Shown in pieces: positions 8,803 to 15,696 of a stretch of 22,919 bases of DNA. Source of the stretch: JBCBWG01 sp964579305. Its GTDB lineage: Bacteria > Pseudomonadota > Alphaproteobacteria > Rhizobiales > Hyphomicrobiaceae. Location: assembly GCA_964579305.1 (NCBI GenBank), contig CAZOGY010000051.1, positions 1-22,919 on the forward strand. The letters are read 5' to 3'. Positions within the stretch are counted from its first letter, which is position 1, and the number at the start of each line of letters is the position of its first letter. The notes beneath the pieces are model-generated. The model saw only the letters and a list, made by a program, of their open reading frames with translations, was not told the DNA's origin and searched no databases. Both the position numbers and the translations under genes were made by a program.

Positions 8803-8892
8803 ATGTTTTTGTCGTTGAAACAGAGACTGATGGCAGCGTCGGCCGTCGTTGTTGTGGTTTGGCTCCTGGCACTGTGGGGGTTGCGTGGCTAG
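8803..8892 (+). CDS. 29-residue membrane micropeptide leading the zinc importer operon
   Basis: An ATG at 8803 follows the strong Shine-Dalgarno sequence GGAGAGGG (8791-8798). The 29-codon product starts MFLSLKQRLM, then has one hydrophobic stretch of about 15 residues rich in Val, Leu and Trp and ends with GLRG. It would fit as a single-pass inner-membrane peptide with a positively charged N-terminal side. Its stop at 8890-8892 overlaps the GTG start of the ATPase gene by eight bases, so translation of the two is probably coupled. It may be a true small subunit or regulator of the transporter, or a leader whose translation opens the ATPase start. I do not recognise a family. The strong RBS, correct composition and overlap argue against chance. 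Confidence 0.55.
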   Translation: MFLSLKQRLMAASAVVVVVWLLALWGLRG

Positions 8893-9697
8893 CCCATCGA
8901 CAATTTCACCGGACCTGGCCGGCGCGGGCATCGTGTTCCGCGATCTGACGCTGGGATATGACGGTCATCCAGCGGTCCACCACCTGCAGGCAAGTATCCC
9001 GTTTGGATCGCTCACGGCCATCGTCGGGCCGAACGGCGGCGGCAAGTCCACCCTGTTGAAGGCGATTGCCGGGTTGGTGACACCCTTGTCGGGAGAATTA
9101 CGTTTGGCTCCGTTCACACGGGACGGCAGCCGGGGGTTGTCCAGCGGGCGCGGGGCTGGCGTCGCCTATCTTCCGCAACAAGCCTCCATCGACCGCAACT
9201 TCCCGATCACAGTGAGCCAACTTGTGACGCTTGGGCTCTGGCGGGAAATTGGTAGTTGGCGCGGCCTGTCATGTGAGGCGCGCAGTCGGGTGCAACAGGC
9301 GATCGATGCTGTTGGTCTCAACGGTTTTGAAAATCGCCTCATCAACCAGCTTTCGGGCGGACAACTGCAGCGCGTCCTGTTTGCGCGGGTTCTTCTCTCC
9401 GATAGCCCGATCATCCTCCTCGATGAGCCGTTCAACGCAATCGACGCAAAGACTTCGGCAGACCTGACCGAATTGATCCTGTCCTGGCATGCCCAACAGC
9501 GCACCGTTTTGGCCGTCCTGCACGATCTCAATCTGGTGCGGGAACGCTTTCCGCAGGCGCTTTTGCTTGCGCGAGAGCTGATTGCGGCTGGTCCGACGCG
9601 GGACGTGCTGACGGCGGACAATCTGGTGCGGGCGCGGCGCATGGCTGAGGCGTGGGACGACACCGCGGCGGTGTGCACGCGTTCGGCGGCTGCCTGA
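8885..9697 (+). CDS. Zinc/manganese ABC importer, ATP-binding subunit (ZnuC/AztA-like)
   Basis: The 270-residue ATPase powers metal uptake across the inner membrane. Walker A is GPNGGGKST (residues 48-56), the ABC signature LSGGQ is at 156-160, Walker B ILLDEP includes Asp180-Glu181, and the switch histidine lies in VLHDLN. YLPQQASIDRNFPITV is the Q-loop region characteristic of metal-type (ZnuC/MntB) ATPases. I chose GTG 8885 because a GGGGG run lies about five bases upstream and because the homologous region begins shortly after; the frame can be extended to a TTG at 8849 but this lacks support. It is the second gene of the Zur-controlled operon, with the permease starting five bases after its stop. 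The C-terminal ~35 residues are variable in the family. Confidence 0.9.
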   Translation: MASPSTISPDLAGAGIVFRDLTLGYDGHPAVHHLQASIPFGSLTAIVGPNGGGKSTLLKAIAGLVTPLSGELRLAPFTRDGSRGLSSGRGAGVAYLPQQASIDRNFPITVSQLVTLGLWREIGSWRGLSCEARSRVQQAIDAVGLNGFENRLINQLSGGQLQRVLFARVLLSDSPIILLDEPFNAIDAKTSADLTELILSWHAQQRTVLAVLHDLNLVRERFPQALLLARELIAAGPTRDVLTADNLVRARRMAEAWDDTAAVCTRSAAA

Positions 9698-9702
9698 TCG
9701 CG

Positions 9703-10572
9703 ATGGTGTACGACGCGCTGATTGCGCCCTTTGCTGAGTTCGCGTTCATGCGGCGCGCGCTCGCCGGCTGCCTGATTCTATCGCTGAGCGCCGGCCCGGT
9801 TGGCGTGTTCTTGATGCTGCGGCGCATGAGCCTTGCCGGAGACGCGCTGGCACACGCCATTCTGCCGGGTGTCGCCGCGGCGTATTTCCTGTTTGGGCTG
9901 TCCATCTTGCCAATGACAGTCGGTGGTCTTGCTGCCGGCGTCGCCGTCGCGGTTGCGGCGGGGTTGGTGTCGCGCGGCACGGCGTTGCGGGAAGACGCAA
10001 GTCTTGCGGCGTTTTATCTGATCTCGCTGGCCGCGGGTGTCCTGATCGTCTCAGTCCGCGAGTCGAACACAGATCTGATGCACGTGTTGTTTGGTAACGT
10101 GCTTGCCCTCGACGACGCCGCACTGTTGCTGCTGGCTGTGGCGGCGACGGTGTCCGTCTTCACGTTCGCGATCCTGTTGAGGCCGCTTGTCGCAGAGTGC
10201 GTCGACCCTGACTTTCTTAAGTTAGCCGGCGGTCCAAGCTTGGCGACGCACCTGGGGTTCTTGTTGCTTGTTGTGCTGAACATGGTGTCGGGATTTCAAG
10301 CGCTTGGGACGCTGCTGGCCGTCGGCCTGATGATCCTGCCGGCGGCCTCGGCCCATTTCTGGGTCCGCAATCTGATGCCGCTTCTGTTACTGGCCACCGG
10401 CTTTGCCATGGCCTCGTGCGTCTGCGGCCTGATCACTTCTTACCACTTTGGCGTACCGTCCGGGCCGGCCATTACGCTGTCGGCTGGCACTGTGTATCTG
10501 GCATCGCTGGCCATTGGTCCCGTTGGTGGCCTGATATGGCTCGCCTTGCCCCGTCGCCACCGTGCGGCTTAA
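9703..10572 (+). CDS. Zinc/manganese ABC importer, permease subunit (ZnuB/AztB-like)
   Basis: A 289-residue integral membrane protein of the ABC-3 transporter family, with about eight hydrophobic helices. MLRRMSLAGDALAHAILPG near the N-terminus is the highly conserved metal-permease motif, and GTLLAVGLMILPAASA in the second half is equally characteristic. It forms the channel through which the metal passes from the periplasmic binding protein, driven by the ATPase encoded just upstream. The ATG at 9703 is five bases after the ATPase stop; an in-frame upstream extension to 9652 would overlap the ATPase gene and adds non-hydrophobic residues, so I rejected it. ZnuB and AztB cannot be separated from sequence alone. 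Confidence 0.9.
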   Translation: MVYDALIAPFAEFAFMRRALAGCLILSLSAGPVGVFLMLRRMSLAGDALAHAILPGVAAAYFLFGLSILPMTVGGLAAGVAVAVAAGLVSRGTALREDASLAAFYLISLAAGVLIVSVRESNTDLMHVLFGNVLALDDAALLLLAVAATVSVFTFAILLRPLVAECVDPDFLKLAGGPSLATHLGFLLLVVLNMVSGFQALGTLLAVGLMILPAASAHFWVRNLMPLLLLATGFAMASCVCGLITSYHFGVPSGPAITLSAGTVYLASLAIGPVGGLIWLALPRRHRAA

Positions 10573-10602
10573 CGGCGCCGTGAACCCAGGAGCGCTTTGT
10601 TC

Positions 10603-11574
10603 ATGGAACTGCACAGGTCTGTCGCGCGCAGCGCGCGCGATCGGTGGTGGCCCCGCGTTGGCAGCGCCGTCACCGCGTTGGCGATCTGCGCATTTGGTCT
10701 CTTGACGGGGCTTGACGACGCGCGCGCGCAGGCAAACGCGGCATCGGCTTCGCGGCTGCAGGTGGTTGCGACCTTTTCCATTCTGGCGGACATCAGCGCG
10801 CGTATCGGCGGTGGTCGAACGCAAGTTACGACGCTTGTTGCGCGCGGTGGCGATGTCCACACGTATCGTCCCCGTCCGCAAGATGCAGCCAAGATCAAGG
10901 CGGCCGACGTGCTGGTTGCCAACGGCGCGGGCTTTGAAACGTGGCTGGACCGGCTTGCCGATGCGGCAGACTTTACAGGCCGGAAGGTGATTGCAACGCG
11001 CGGCGCCCAGCTTTTGACCCTTGGCTCAGGGATCAAAGATCCGCATGCTTGGCATGACCCGCGCAACGGCATGGTCTATGCCGCGCGGGTGGCCGACGGT
11101 TTTTGCGCGGCGGACCCAGAGCATTGTCCGCTTTATCGCGGCAACGCGGACGCGCTGGCGGCCGAACTGGCCGCAATCGACACAGCACTCGAGACGGCTT
11201 TCGCCGCGTTGCCGCCAGATCAGCGCAGCGTTGTTACATCGCATGCGGCGTTTCGGTATTTCGGCTCGCGCTATGGCTTGCACATCCTGTCCGCGCAAGG
11301 GCTCACGACCGACGTGGCGCCGTCTGCGCGTGACATGGCCCGGCTTGTGCGCGAAATCCGACGTCGGGACGCACGCGTCTATGTGATTGAAGCTGGGCAC
11401 AACGGGCGCGTGCTCAATCAGGTGGCACGCGAAACGCGGTTATCGGGCAGTGCGCTATTATATGCGGAGACGCTGTCGCCGACGGACGGGCCGGCCGGAA
11501 GCTACCCAGCCATGCTACGCCATAACGGGCGCATGCTGTTGCGGGCGCTGCGCAAAGCCAAAGCAACGAAATAA
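10603..11574 (+). CDS. Periplasmic zinc/manganese-binding protein (ZnuA/AztC-like)
   Basis: A 323-residue cluster-A-I substrate-binding protein. An N-terminal hydrophobic signal segment ends near residue 42 (ARA/QA), predicting export to the periplasm. Metal ligands visible are His86 (GDVHTYRP), His148 (DPHAWHDP) and His214 (SHAAFRYF); the fourth position, usually Asp, appears as Glu289 in YAETLSP. The long His/Asp-rich loop of E. coli ZnuA is absent, which is closer to AztC-type proteins, and the order ATPase-permease-binding protein also matches azt operons. The three histidines favour zinc. ATG 10603 follows AGGAG at 10588-10592; a TTG six bases upstream is possible. The gene ends 38 bases before the folB-like gene with no obvious terminator, so the pterin genes may be co-transcribed. 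Confidence 0.88.
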   Translation: MELHRSVARSARDRWWPRVGSAVTALAICAFGLLTGLDDARAQANAASASRLQVVATFSILADISARIGGGRTQVTTLVARGGDVHTYRPRPQDAAKIKAADVLVANGAGFETWLDRLADAADFTGRKVIATRGAQLLTLGSGIKDPHAWHDPRNGMVYAARVADGFCAADPEHCPLYRGNADALAAELAAIDTALETAFAALPPDQRSVVTSHAAFRYFGSRYGLHILSAQGLTTDVAPSARDMARLVREIRRRDARVYVIEAGHNGRVLNQVARETRLSGSALLYAETLSPTDGPAGSYPAMLRHNGRMLLRALRKAKATK

Positions 11575-11612
11575 AGCACAGACAGCGCATCAGCACGGAG
11601 CACGAGCCAACT

Positions 11613-12050
11613 TTGCAGTCAAATTTGAACGAACTGGCACCTGGCGCAAACAGTGGCGCGCCAGCCGATCGCATTGTGATTGATGGACTTTGCGTCAACA
11701 CGTTTATTGGCGTCCTGGACAGTGAAAAAGGGCGCCGTCAGCAAGTGCGCTTTGATATCGCGATTGAAACCGTGTCGAATTACGCAAACATCGTGCGCGA
11801 GACAGGGCGATATGTTTCGTACGCCGACACGGTTGCATATATCTGCGATCGCGCAGACAGCGAAGAACACGTTGAATTGGTGGAGACCTGGGCCGAGGAC
11901 ATTGCTGCATTTGTTTTGCAGAATGAGCTTGTGACGTCGGTCACGGTCGGCGTGCGCAAAACGGAAATCTTTCCGCAAGCCGCTGGTGTGGGGATCGTGA
12001 TCACGCGGTTTGCGGCTGCGGCCCGGCGCCCCGACGGCGTCGCGCTATGA
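11613..12050 (+). CDS. folB: Dihydroneopterin aldolase (FolB family)
   Basis: The 145-residue protein belongs to the small tunnelling-fold FolB family, which converts dihydroneopterin into 6-hydroxymethyl-dihydropterin and glycolaldehyde. Conserved positions are seen: the IGVLDSEKGRRQ segment with the catalytic Glu, the Tyr in VSYAD, the LVETWAEDIA anchor (usually LETLA) and the late catalytic Lys in VGVRKTE. The start is likely a TTG at 11613, with GGAG at 11597-11600; there is no ATG before the conserved domain. Its stop overlaps the folK start (ATGA at 12047-12050). It is somewhat divergent from standard FolB, so a FolX-like epimerase or aldolase on a related pterin cannot be excluded. Confidence 0.8.
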   Translation: MQSNLNELAPGANSGAPADRIVIDGLCVNTFIGVLDSEKGRRQQVRFDIAIETVSNYANIVRETGRYVSYADTVAYICDRADSEEHVELVETWAEDIAAFVLQNELVTSVTVGVRKTEIFPQAAGVGIVITRFAAAARRPDGVAL

Positions 12051-12610
12051 GCACGGGTTGTCACACGGGCGATCGCATTGCCGGGGTCCTGTGCTTGATC
12101 GCGCTTGGCTCCAACCTTGGTGACCGGCTTGGCCATCTTCGCAGCGCGGTCAGCCAGCTTACCGCAAGCGACGGCGTAAACTTGCTTGGTGCATCGCGGC
12201 TTTATGAGACCGCGCCGGTTGGCGGCCCCGGCGGACAAGGACCGTTTTTGAACGCGGCCGTGCATGTTCGCACGAACTTATCTGCGCGGGCGCTGCTCGA
12301 CCGATTGCACGCAATTGAAGCCACGCGGGCACGCGAGCGGGTCGTACACTGGGGGCCGCGGACGCTTGATCTAGACCTCTTGACTTACGGTGATCTTGTC
12401 CGCGATGAGCTTGATCTGGCTGTGCCGCATCCGCGTTTGCACCTCAGGCGTTTTGTGCTTGAGCCGGTCTGTGATCTCACGCCGCATTTGGAAAACCCAC
12501 GCACCGGGCAGACTATGCGGGCGGATTTACAAGCTCTCGCGCCAGAGCCCGATGGGTTGAGCGTACTTCAAACAGAATGGTGCCTGGATTTACTCAACGA
12601 GACCCGGTGA
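12047..12610 (+). CDS. folK: 6-hydroxymethyl-7,8-dihydropterin pyrophosphokinase (HPPK)
   Basis: The 187-residue enzyme transfers pyrophosphate from ATP to 6-hydroxymethyl-dihydropterin, activating it for the synthase step. Motifs are canonical: ALGSNLGDR near the N-terminus, SRLYETAPVGGPGGQGPFLNAA, then WGPRTLDLDLLTYG containing the two Mg-binding aspartates, and PHPRLHLRRFVLEPVCDL. The length is within the usual range with a short N-terminal extension. The gene is translationally coupled to the preceding folB-like gene by a four-base overlap and is followed after 27 bases by the divergent synthase gene, so all belong to one transcript. Unlike its downstream neighbour, nothing in it looks degenerate. 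Confidence 0.92.
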   Translation: MSTGCHTGDRIAGVLCLIALGSNLGDRLGHLRSAVSQLTASDGVNLLGASRLYETAPVGGPGGQGPFLNAAVHVRTNLSARALLDRLHAIEATRARERVVHWGPRTLDLDLLTYGDLVRDELDLAVPHPRLHLRRFVLEPVCDLTPHLENPRTGQTMRADLQALAPEPDGLSVLQTEWCLDLLNETR

Positions 12611-12637
12611 AAAGGCCTTTGGCGAAAGAACCCTGAA

Positions 12638-13534
12638 ATGATCACGCCTGATTATCTGCTCGATCTTTGGAATGCGCATCGTGAGGCGCTTGAGACGCCA
12701 ATTCGAACATTTTCGTTTGAAACGCATGGGCGAACTTTTGAAGACCGCGCTTATCAGATGGGCGTGGTCAACCTATCCCGCGACTCGTCTTACCGGGAAA
12801 GCATTGCCGCGACCATTGACGGTGCGCTTTACCGCGCCAAACGCATGACCCTTGAGGGCTGTGCGATGATTGACGTTGGCGCTGAATCAACGGGTGATGA
12901 CGCCGATGTTGTGAACGTCGACCGACAGCTTGCATCGCTATTGCCAGTTGTGCGTGCCTATACAGAGGCAGGCATTCTGACATCCGTCGAAACATATCAC
13001 ACGGCCGTGGCCCAAGCGGCGCTGGCGGAGGGCGCCAAGGTCATCAACCTGACTGGGCGCATTGATGATCCGGCATTCTACGATGCCGTTGCGCAGGCCG
13101 GCGCCGGGTTGATCTTATGCTACACGCCGGGTGAGACCGCACGGTCGAAAGATGCTCTGCCGCCGGCTGACACCCTCATCGCTGAGCAAATGGCCTATTT
13201 CAAAGAGCGGATTGCCATGGCGACCGATGCGGGCGTCTCTCGGATTTGGGTCGATCCTGGTTTTGGCTTTGCGCTCAACCTGCCGGACGGCCCGGCCCGG
13301 GTACGTTATCAGACAGAGAGCATGCTCAATGGATTTCGCTTGCGCGTTCTGGGCTGGCCGATCTGCCTGACGCTGACATCCTCGGTCTATCATTTCCGCG
13401 ATGAGGTCCGGTGCGGTGAAACCGCATCGGCCGTGTTGGCGTTGCTTGGCAAGGGCAATCTGTTGCGCAGTCACGAGGGCGCACGGGTGCAGCCAGTGAT
13501 CGACACCATTGATATTTGCAAGGCGAACGCCTGA
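12638..13534 (+). CDS. Divergent dihydropteroate synthase-like (pterin-binding domain) protein
   Basis: A 298-residue TIM-barrel protein of the pterin-binding family. The pterin pocket is kept: Asn45 in GVVNLS, Asp79 in DVGAEST, Asn137 in INLTG, Asp206 in VDPGFGF, and Arg277/His279 in RSHEG, which correspond to the FolP residues holding pterin and pyrophosphate. Other hallmarks are gone. The ESTRPG loop reads ESTGDD, so the loop-2 arginine is lost; the SRK motif near the C-terminus reads SSVYHFRDE, so that lysine is lost; and the first loop reads LSRDSSYRES in place of TPDSFSDGG. These missing residues contact p-aminobenzoate in FolP. It may therefore condense the activated pterin with a different partner, or be a regulatory paralogue. 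Position after folB and folK supports a pterin role. The true function is open; I would not call it folP without testing. Confidence 0.75.
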   Translation: MITPDYLLDLWNAHREALETPIRTFSFETHGRTFEDRAYQMGVVNLSRDSSYRESIAATIDGALYRAKRMTLEGCAMIDVGAESTGDDADVVNVDRQLASLLPVVRAYTEAGILTSVETYHTAVAQAALAEGAKVINLTGRIDDPAFYDAVAQAGAGLILCYTPGETARSKDALPPADTLIAEQMAYFKERIAMATDAGVSRIWVDPGFGFALNLPDGPARVRYQTESMLNGFRLRVLGWPICLTLTSSVYHFRDEVRCGETASAVLALLGKGNLLRSHEGARVQPVIDTIDICKANA

Positions 13535-14307
13535 TGTCTGAAGATAACGAAACAAAAAGCGCCGACACGGAGCCCCGCGTTGCGCTGGTGACTGGCGCTG
13601 GCAAGCGGGTCGGTCGGGCTATTGCCCAAGCGCTCGGTCATGACGGGTTTCGGGTCGGTGTCCACTACAATGGATCGGCTGAAGGTGCGGAAGAAACGGC
13701 AGAGGCCATCATCGCGGCGGGCGGCGAAGCGATCACCCTTCAGCAGGACCTGAGCGATCCGTCACAAGCAGGCAAACTCATCCAAAGCCTCAACGAGCGG
13801 TTCGGCCAAGTTTCGGTGTTGGTCAACTCGGCCGCGCTTTTTGCGCAGGATAATCTGCGCGATCTCACGCCCGACAGCATGCGCCCGCTGCTGGATGTCA
13901 ACCTGCTTGCGCCGGTGTTCCTGATGCAGGCTTTTGCCAATCAGTCTAATATTCCGCAGCCAGCGGCCATCATCAATATTCTCGACACCCAGATGGGATC
14001 GCCTTACCCGGAACGCTTCAGCTATTTCGTCAGCAAGTTTGGTCTCGATGGTGCAACGCGCGTGGCAGCGTTCGACCTGGCCGGGATTGGCGTTACTGTC
14101 AACGCAATTGCGCCTGGACTGATCCTCCCAAGCGAGCAAACCATAGAAGAATTTGAACGGCGCCAACGTTTGACGCCGCTGGGCGAAGGGCTTGGGCTCG
14201 ACGATATTGTTGCTGGTGTGCGTTATTTGATTGCGGCACGCCAGGTCACGGGAACGACGCTTACAATCGATGCCGGCCAACACCTCATGGGCTTTGGCAA
14301 CACCTAG
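13534..14307 (+). CDS. SDR-family pteridine reductase (PTR1/FolM type)
   Basis: A 257-residue short-chain dehydrogenase. TGAGKRVGRA (residues 20-29) is the variant TGxxxRxG nucleotide-binding motif typical of PTR1 and FolM, which use NADPH to reduce dihydro- or oxidised pterins. The catalytic set is PTR1-like: Asp151 (INILDTQ, replacing the usual SDR Ser), Tyr164 and Lys168 (YFVSK); the Asp-Tyr spacing of 13 equals that of Leishmania PTR1 (Asp181/Tyr194). VNSAALF replaces the common NNAG. The start ATG at 13534 overlaps the stop of the synthase-like gene (TGATG). As last gene of the cluster it could supply the final reduction to the tetrahydro form, in place of DHFR or as a monapterin reductase. 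The stop codon lies inside an inverted repeat (14304-14347). Confidence 0.82.
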   Translation: MSEDNETKSADTEPRVALVTGAGKRVGRAIAQALGHDGFRVGVHYNGSAEGAEETAEAIIAAGGEAITLQQDLSDPSQAGKLIQSLNERFGQVSVLVNSAALFAQDNLRDLTPDSMRPLLDVNLLAPVFLMQAFANQSNIPQPAAIINILDTQMGSPYPERFSYFVSKFGLDGATRVAAFDLAGIGVTVNAIAPGLILPSEQTIEEFERRQRLTPLGEGLGLDDIVAGVRYLIAARQVTGTTLTIDAGQHLMGFGNT

Positions 14308-14347
14308 ATCATTTCAGGATCACGTGCGTTCACCCTCAATGATCTAG
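14304..14347. repeat. Perfect 10-bp inverted repeat spanning the pteridine reductase stop codon
   Basis: CTAGATCATT (14304-14313) is matched by AATGATCTAG (14338-14347), separated by 24 bases. The TAG stop at 14305-14307 is in the left arm. It may act as a transcript end or mark the edge of the repeat-rich block that follows. Confidence 0.7.
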
Positions 14348-14405
14348 ATTTCAGATGGTCGCTGCATCTTTCGGCTTAGGCGGTTCCGCCTAAACCGGAT
14401 GAGCT
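14348..14405. repeat. Intergenic repeat, copy A, with a hairpin
   Basis: It shares ATTTC, GTCGCTGCATC and AAACCGGATGAGC, in the same order and similar spacing, with 14543-14606. It contains the perfect stem TTAGGCGG / CCGCCTAA around TT at 14376-14393. The corresponding part of the other copy differs in sequence but can still pair, suggesting that structure is kept. Confidence 0.65.
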
Positions 14406-14406
14406 C

Positions 14407-14461
14407 TAAAGCGTGTCGCATGACATGAGCCTCGCTTTAGCTCTGTTGCGCTCACGGGCCG
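14407..14461. repeat. Dispersed 55-bp palindromic element, copy 1
   Basis: It matches 22839-22893 without gaps, with four mismatches in 55 bases by eye. The arms CTAAAGCG (14406-14413) and CGCTTTAG (14433-14440) form a hairpin around GTGTCGCATG-type sequence, followed by the conserved tail TGTTGCGCTCACGGGCCG. Both copies are intergenic. Short palindromic elements of this kind are common in alphaproteobacterial genomes. Confidence 0.8.
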
Positions 14462-14499
14462 CTTTGCGGCCTTGGGGCGCGAATCCGATTGGATGCGAC

Positions 14500-14530
14500 A
14501 TGCACGAGATCACTTGAGTTTTGCGTGCAT
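14500..14530. repeat. 7-bp inverted repeat in the repeat-rich intergenic block
   Basis: ATGCACG (14500-14506) and CGTGCAT (14524-14530) are perfect inverted arms 17 bases apart. It sits before copy B at a place where copy A has the related GATCACGTGCGTTCACC, so it is probably part of the same repeat family. From 14607 to 14715 I see nothing beyond the end of the next minus-strand gene. Confidence 0.5.
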
Positions 14531-14542
14531 TTACCTGCCATG

Positions 14543-14606
14543 ATTTCGTTTTTTCATCGTCGCTGCATCACGCGGTTCGGGCGCAACCACCCAAACCGGA
14601 TGAGCC
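14543..14606. repeat. Intergenic repeat, copy B
   Basis: This is the diverged partner of 14348-14405, sharing ATTTC, GTCGCTGCATC and AAACCGGATGAGC. GGTTCGGG and CCCAAACC form an 8-bp stem with one mismatch at the place where copy A has its TTAGGCGG hairpin. Confidence 0.6.
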
Positions 14607-14715
14607 CGAAGCCATGCGATTGCGCGTTGCACTGTCGACCGCATCGCAGAATTGACTGCGGAATCTCACAAAAAATCGGTCAAGCGAAACACCAACGACT
14701 TATCCTGGCCTGACG

Positions 14716-15150
14716 TCACTGCAGCGTGCGGCCGGCGCTTGAGGCGCGGTCTGCAAAACCAACGACGTAACCCAGCAACACAATCGTTATCGCCGCTAAG
14801 AGAATATAATGTGGCTCATCAAGGAAAAAGAGCGACAAGTTTACAGGGTATAATAATTCAAGCACCAGGCGCACCACCCAAACAATAACCATGAGGCCGA
14901 AGAACGTGGTTTCGAAAACGCTTCCACGTCGGGGATCTGAGAGCAGGGTCAAAACGCCAAACGCCACGAGAAATGTGCCGATTGCATAAGTGCCAAGAAA
15001 AACGAAGTGATCCCTTTGTGGTTCGGGGATGGCTCGCAGAGCGTCAGGTGCATATCCCAAACTTGGCATCAGGAAATGGGCCAGCCCAATCATTAGGACG
15101 ATGAATCCAGACACGATCGGCAGTCCATTTCGCACCATACCAAAACGCAT
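14716..15150 (-). CDS. Small four-helix membrane protein next to a MarR regulator
   Basis: I do not recognise a characterised family. The product (144 residues from ATG 15150; 149 from ATG 15165) has four hydrophobic segments separated by short loops, with GLAHFLMP in the first helix and LLYPVNLSLFFLDEPHY before the last. The ATG at 15150 is preceded by GAGGGGG at a six-base spacing and is preferred; the ATG at 15165 overlaps the MarR stop (ATGA) but has no visible ribosome binding site. Either way it is coupled to the regulator gene and probably regulated by it. The layout resembles other MarR-plus-membrane-protein pairs, for example stress or efflux-linked ones, but no substrate can be inferred. 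No signal peptide cleavage motif was seen. Confidence 0.75.
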   Translation of the reverse strand: MRFGMVRNGLPIVSGFIVLMIGLAHFLMPSLGYAPDALRAIPEPQRDHFVFLGTYAIGTFLVAFGVLTLLSDPRRGSVFETTFFGLMVIVWVVRLVLELLYPVNLSLFFLDEPHYILLAAITIVLLGYVVGFADRASSAGRTLQ

Positions 15151-15161
15151 TCCCGGCCCCC

Positions 15162-15578
15162 TCATGATTTGTCGATCTGTGCTGCTTGGCTCAGGAATCT
15201 CGCAACAACTTCGCGTTCCTGCTGGCTGAAACCGCGCGTCAGGCGTTGATCGAGGTCGCTAATTAACTGTTTCACATCGCGCAGAGCTTTATCGCCGTTC
15301 GCAGTGAGTACGAGGATCGTTGCTCGCGCGTCATCCCGATCGGGCTGGCGCGTCAGCAGACCCGCCGCTTCCATGCGGGCGACCAGTGTACTCGCAGCCG
15401 GCTTCCCAAGCTCGAGATGCGCGGCAAGCTGGCTGATCGTGCAGCCGCCAAGTCGGGACAAAACCAGCAAGGCCTGCGCTTGCGCACCGTGAATGCCCGC
15501 CTGTGCCTGAGCCTCGGCGTCAGCAACCTTGGTCAAACGAGCACACGCGCTCTTGAGGGCAAGAAAACAACCTGTCAT
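15162..15578 (-). CDS. MarR-family transcriptional regulator
   Basis: A winged helix-turn-helix repressor-type protein of 138 residues from ATG 15578. The HTH reads ISQLAAHLELGKPAASTLVARMEAAGLL, followed by the family wing RQPDRDDARATILVLT with its conserved Asp-Arg pair; helices on both sides would form the dimer. A TTG at 15614 would give 150 residues but lacks a ribosome binding site. The ATG itself also has no clear Shine-Dalgarno sequence, while TATATA lies nine bases upstream, so the transcript may be nearly leaderless. Its stop overlaps the first ATG of the downstream membrane-protein gene. MarR proteins usually bind their own promoter in response to small phenolic ligands or oxidants; the ligand here is unknown. 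Confidence 0.88.
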   Translation of the reverse strand: MTGCFLALKSACARLTKVADAEAQAQAGIHGAQAQALLVLSRLGGCTISQLAAHLELGKPAASTLVARMEAAGLLTRQPDRDDARATILVLTANGDKALRDVKQLISDLDQRLTRGFSQQEREVVARFLSQAAQIDKS

Positions 15579-15696
15579 GCCGAGAGCTATATAGTTCGCA
15601 TGCGATCCAATCAAGCGCGTGTTTGGCCACGCGTCTCAGTTTCAGCGGATTGACCGTGATGAGCAGCCGAGGACATGAGACTGTGGGAGGCGATGT

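Noticed and set aside
8849..8884. Upstream extension of the ATPase gene to a TTG
   Set aside because: It would overlap most of the micropeptide gene and adds Trp/Gly/Cys-rich residues not typical for the family.
14489..14888. Short plus-strand frames in the repeat-rich gap
   Set aside because: Repeats account for much of the sequence, compositions are unlike real proteins here and no ribosome binding site was seen.
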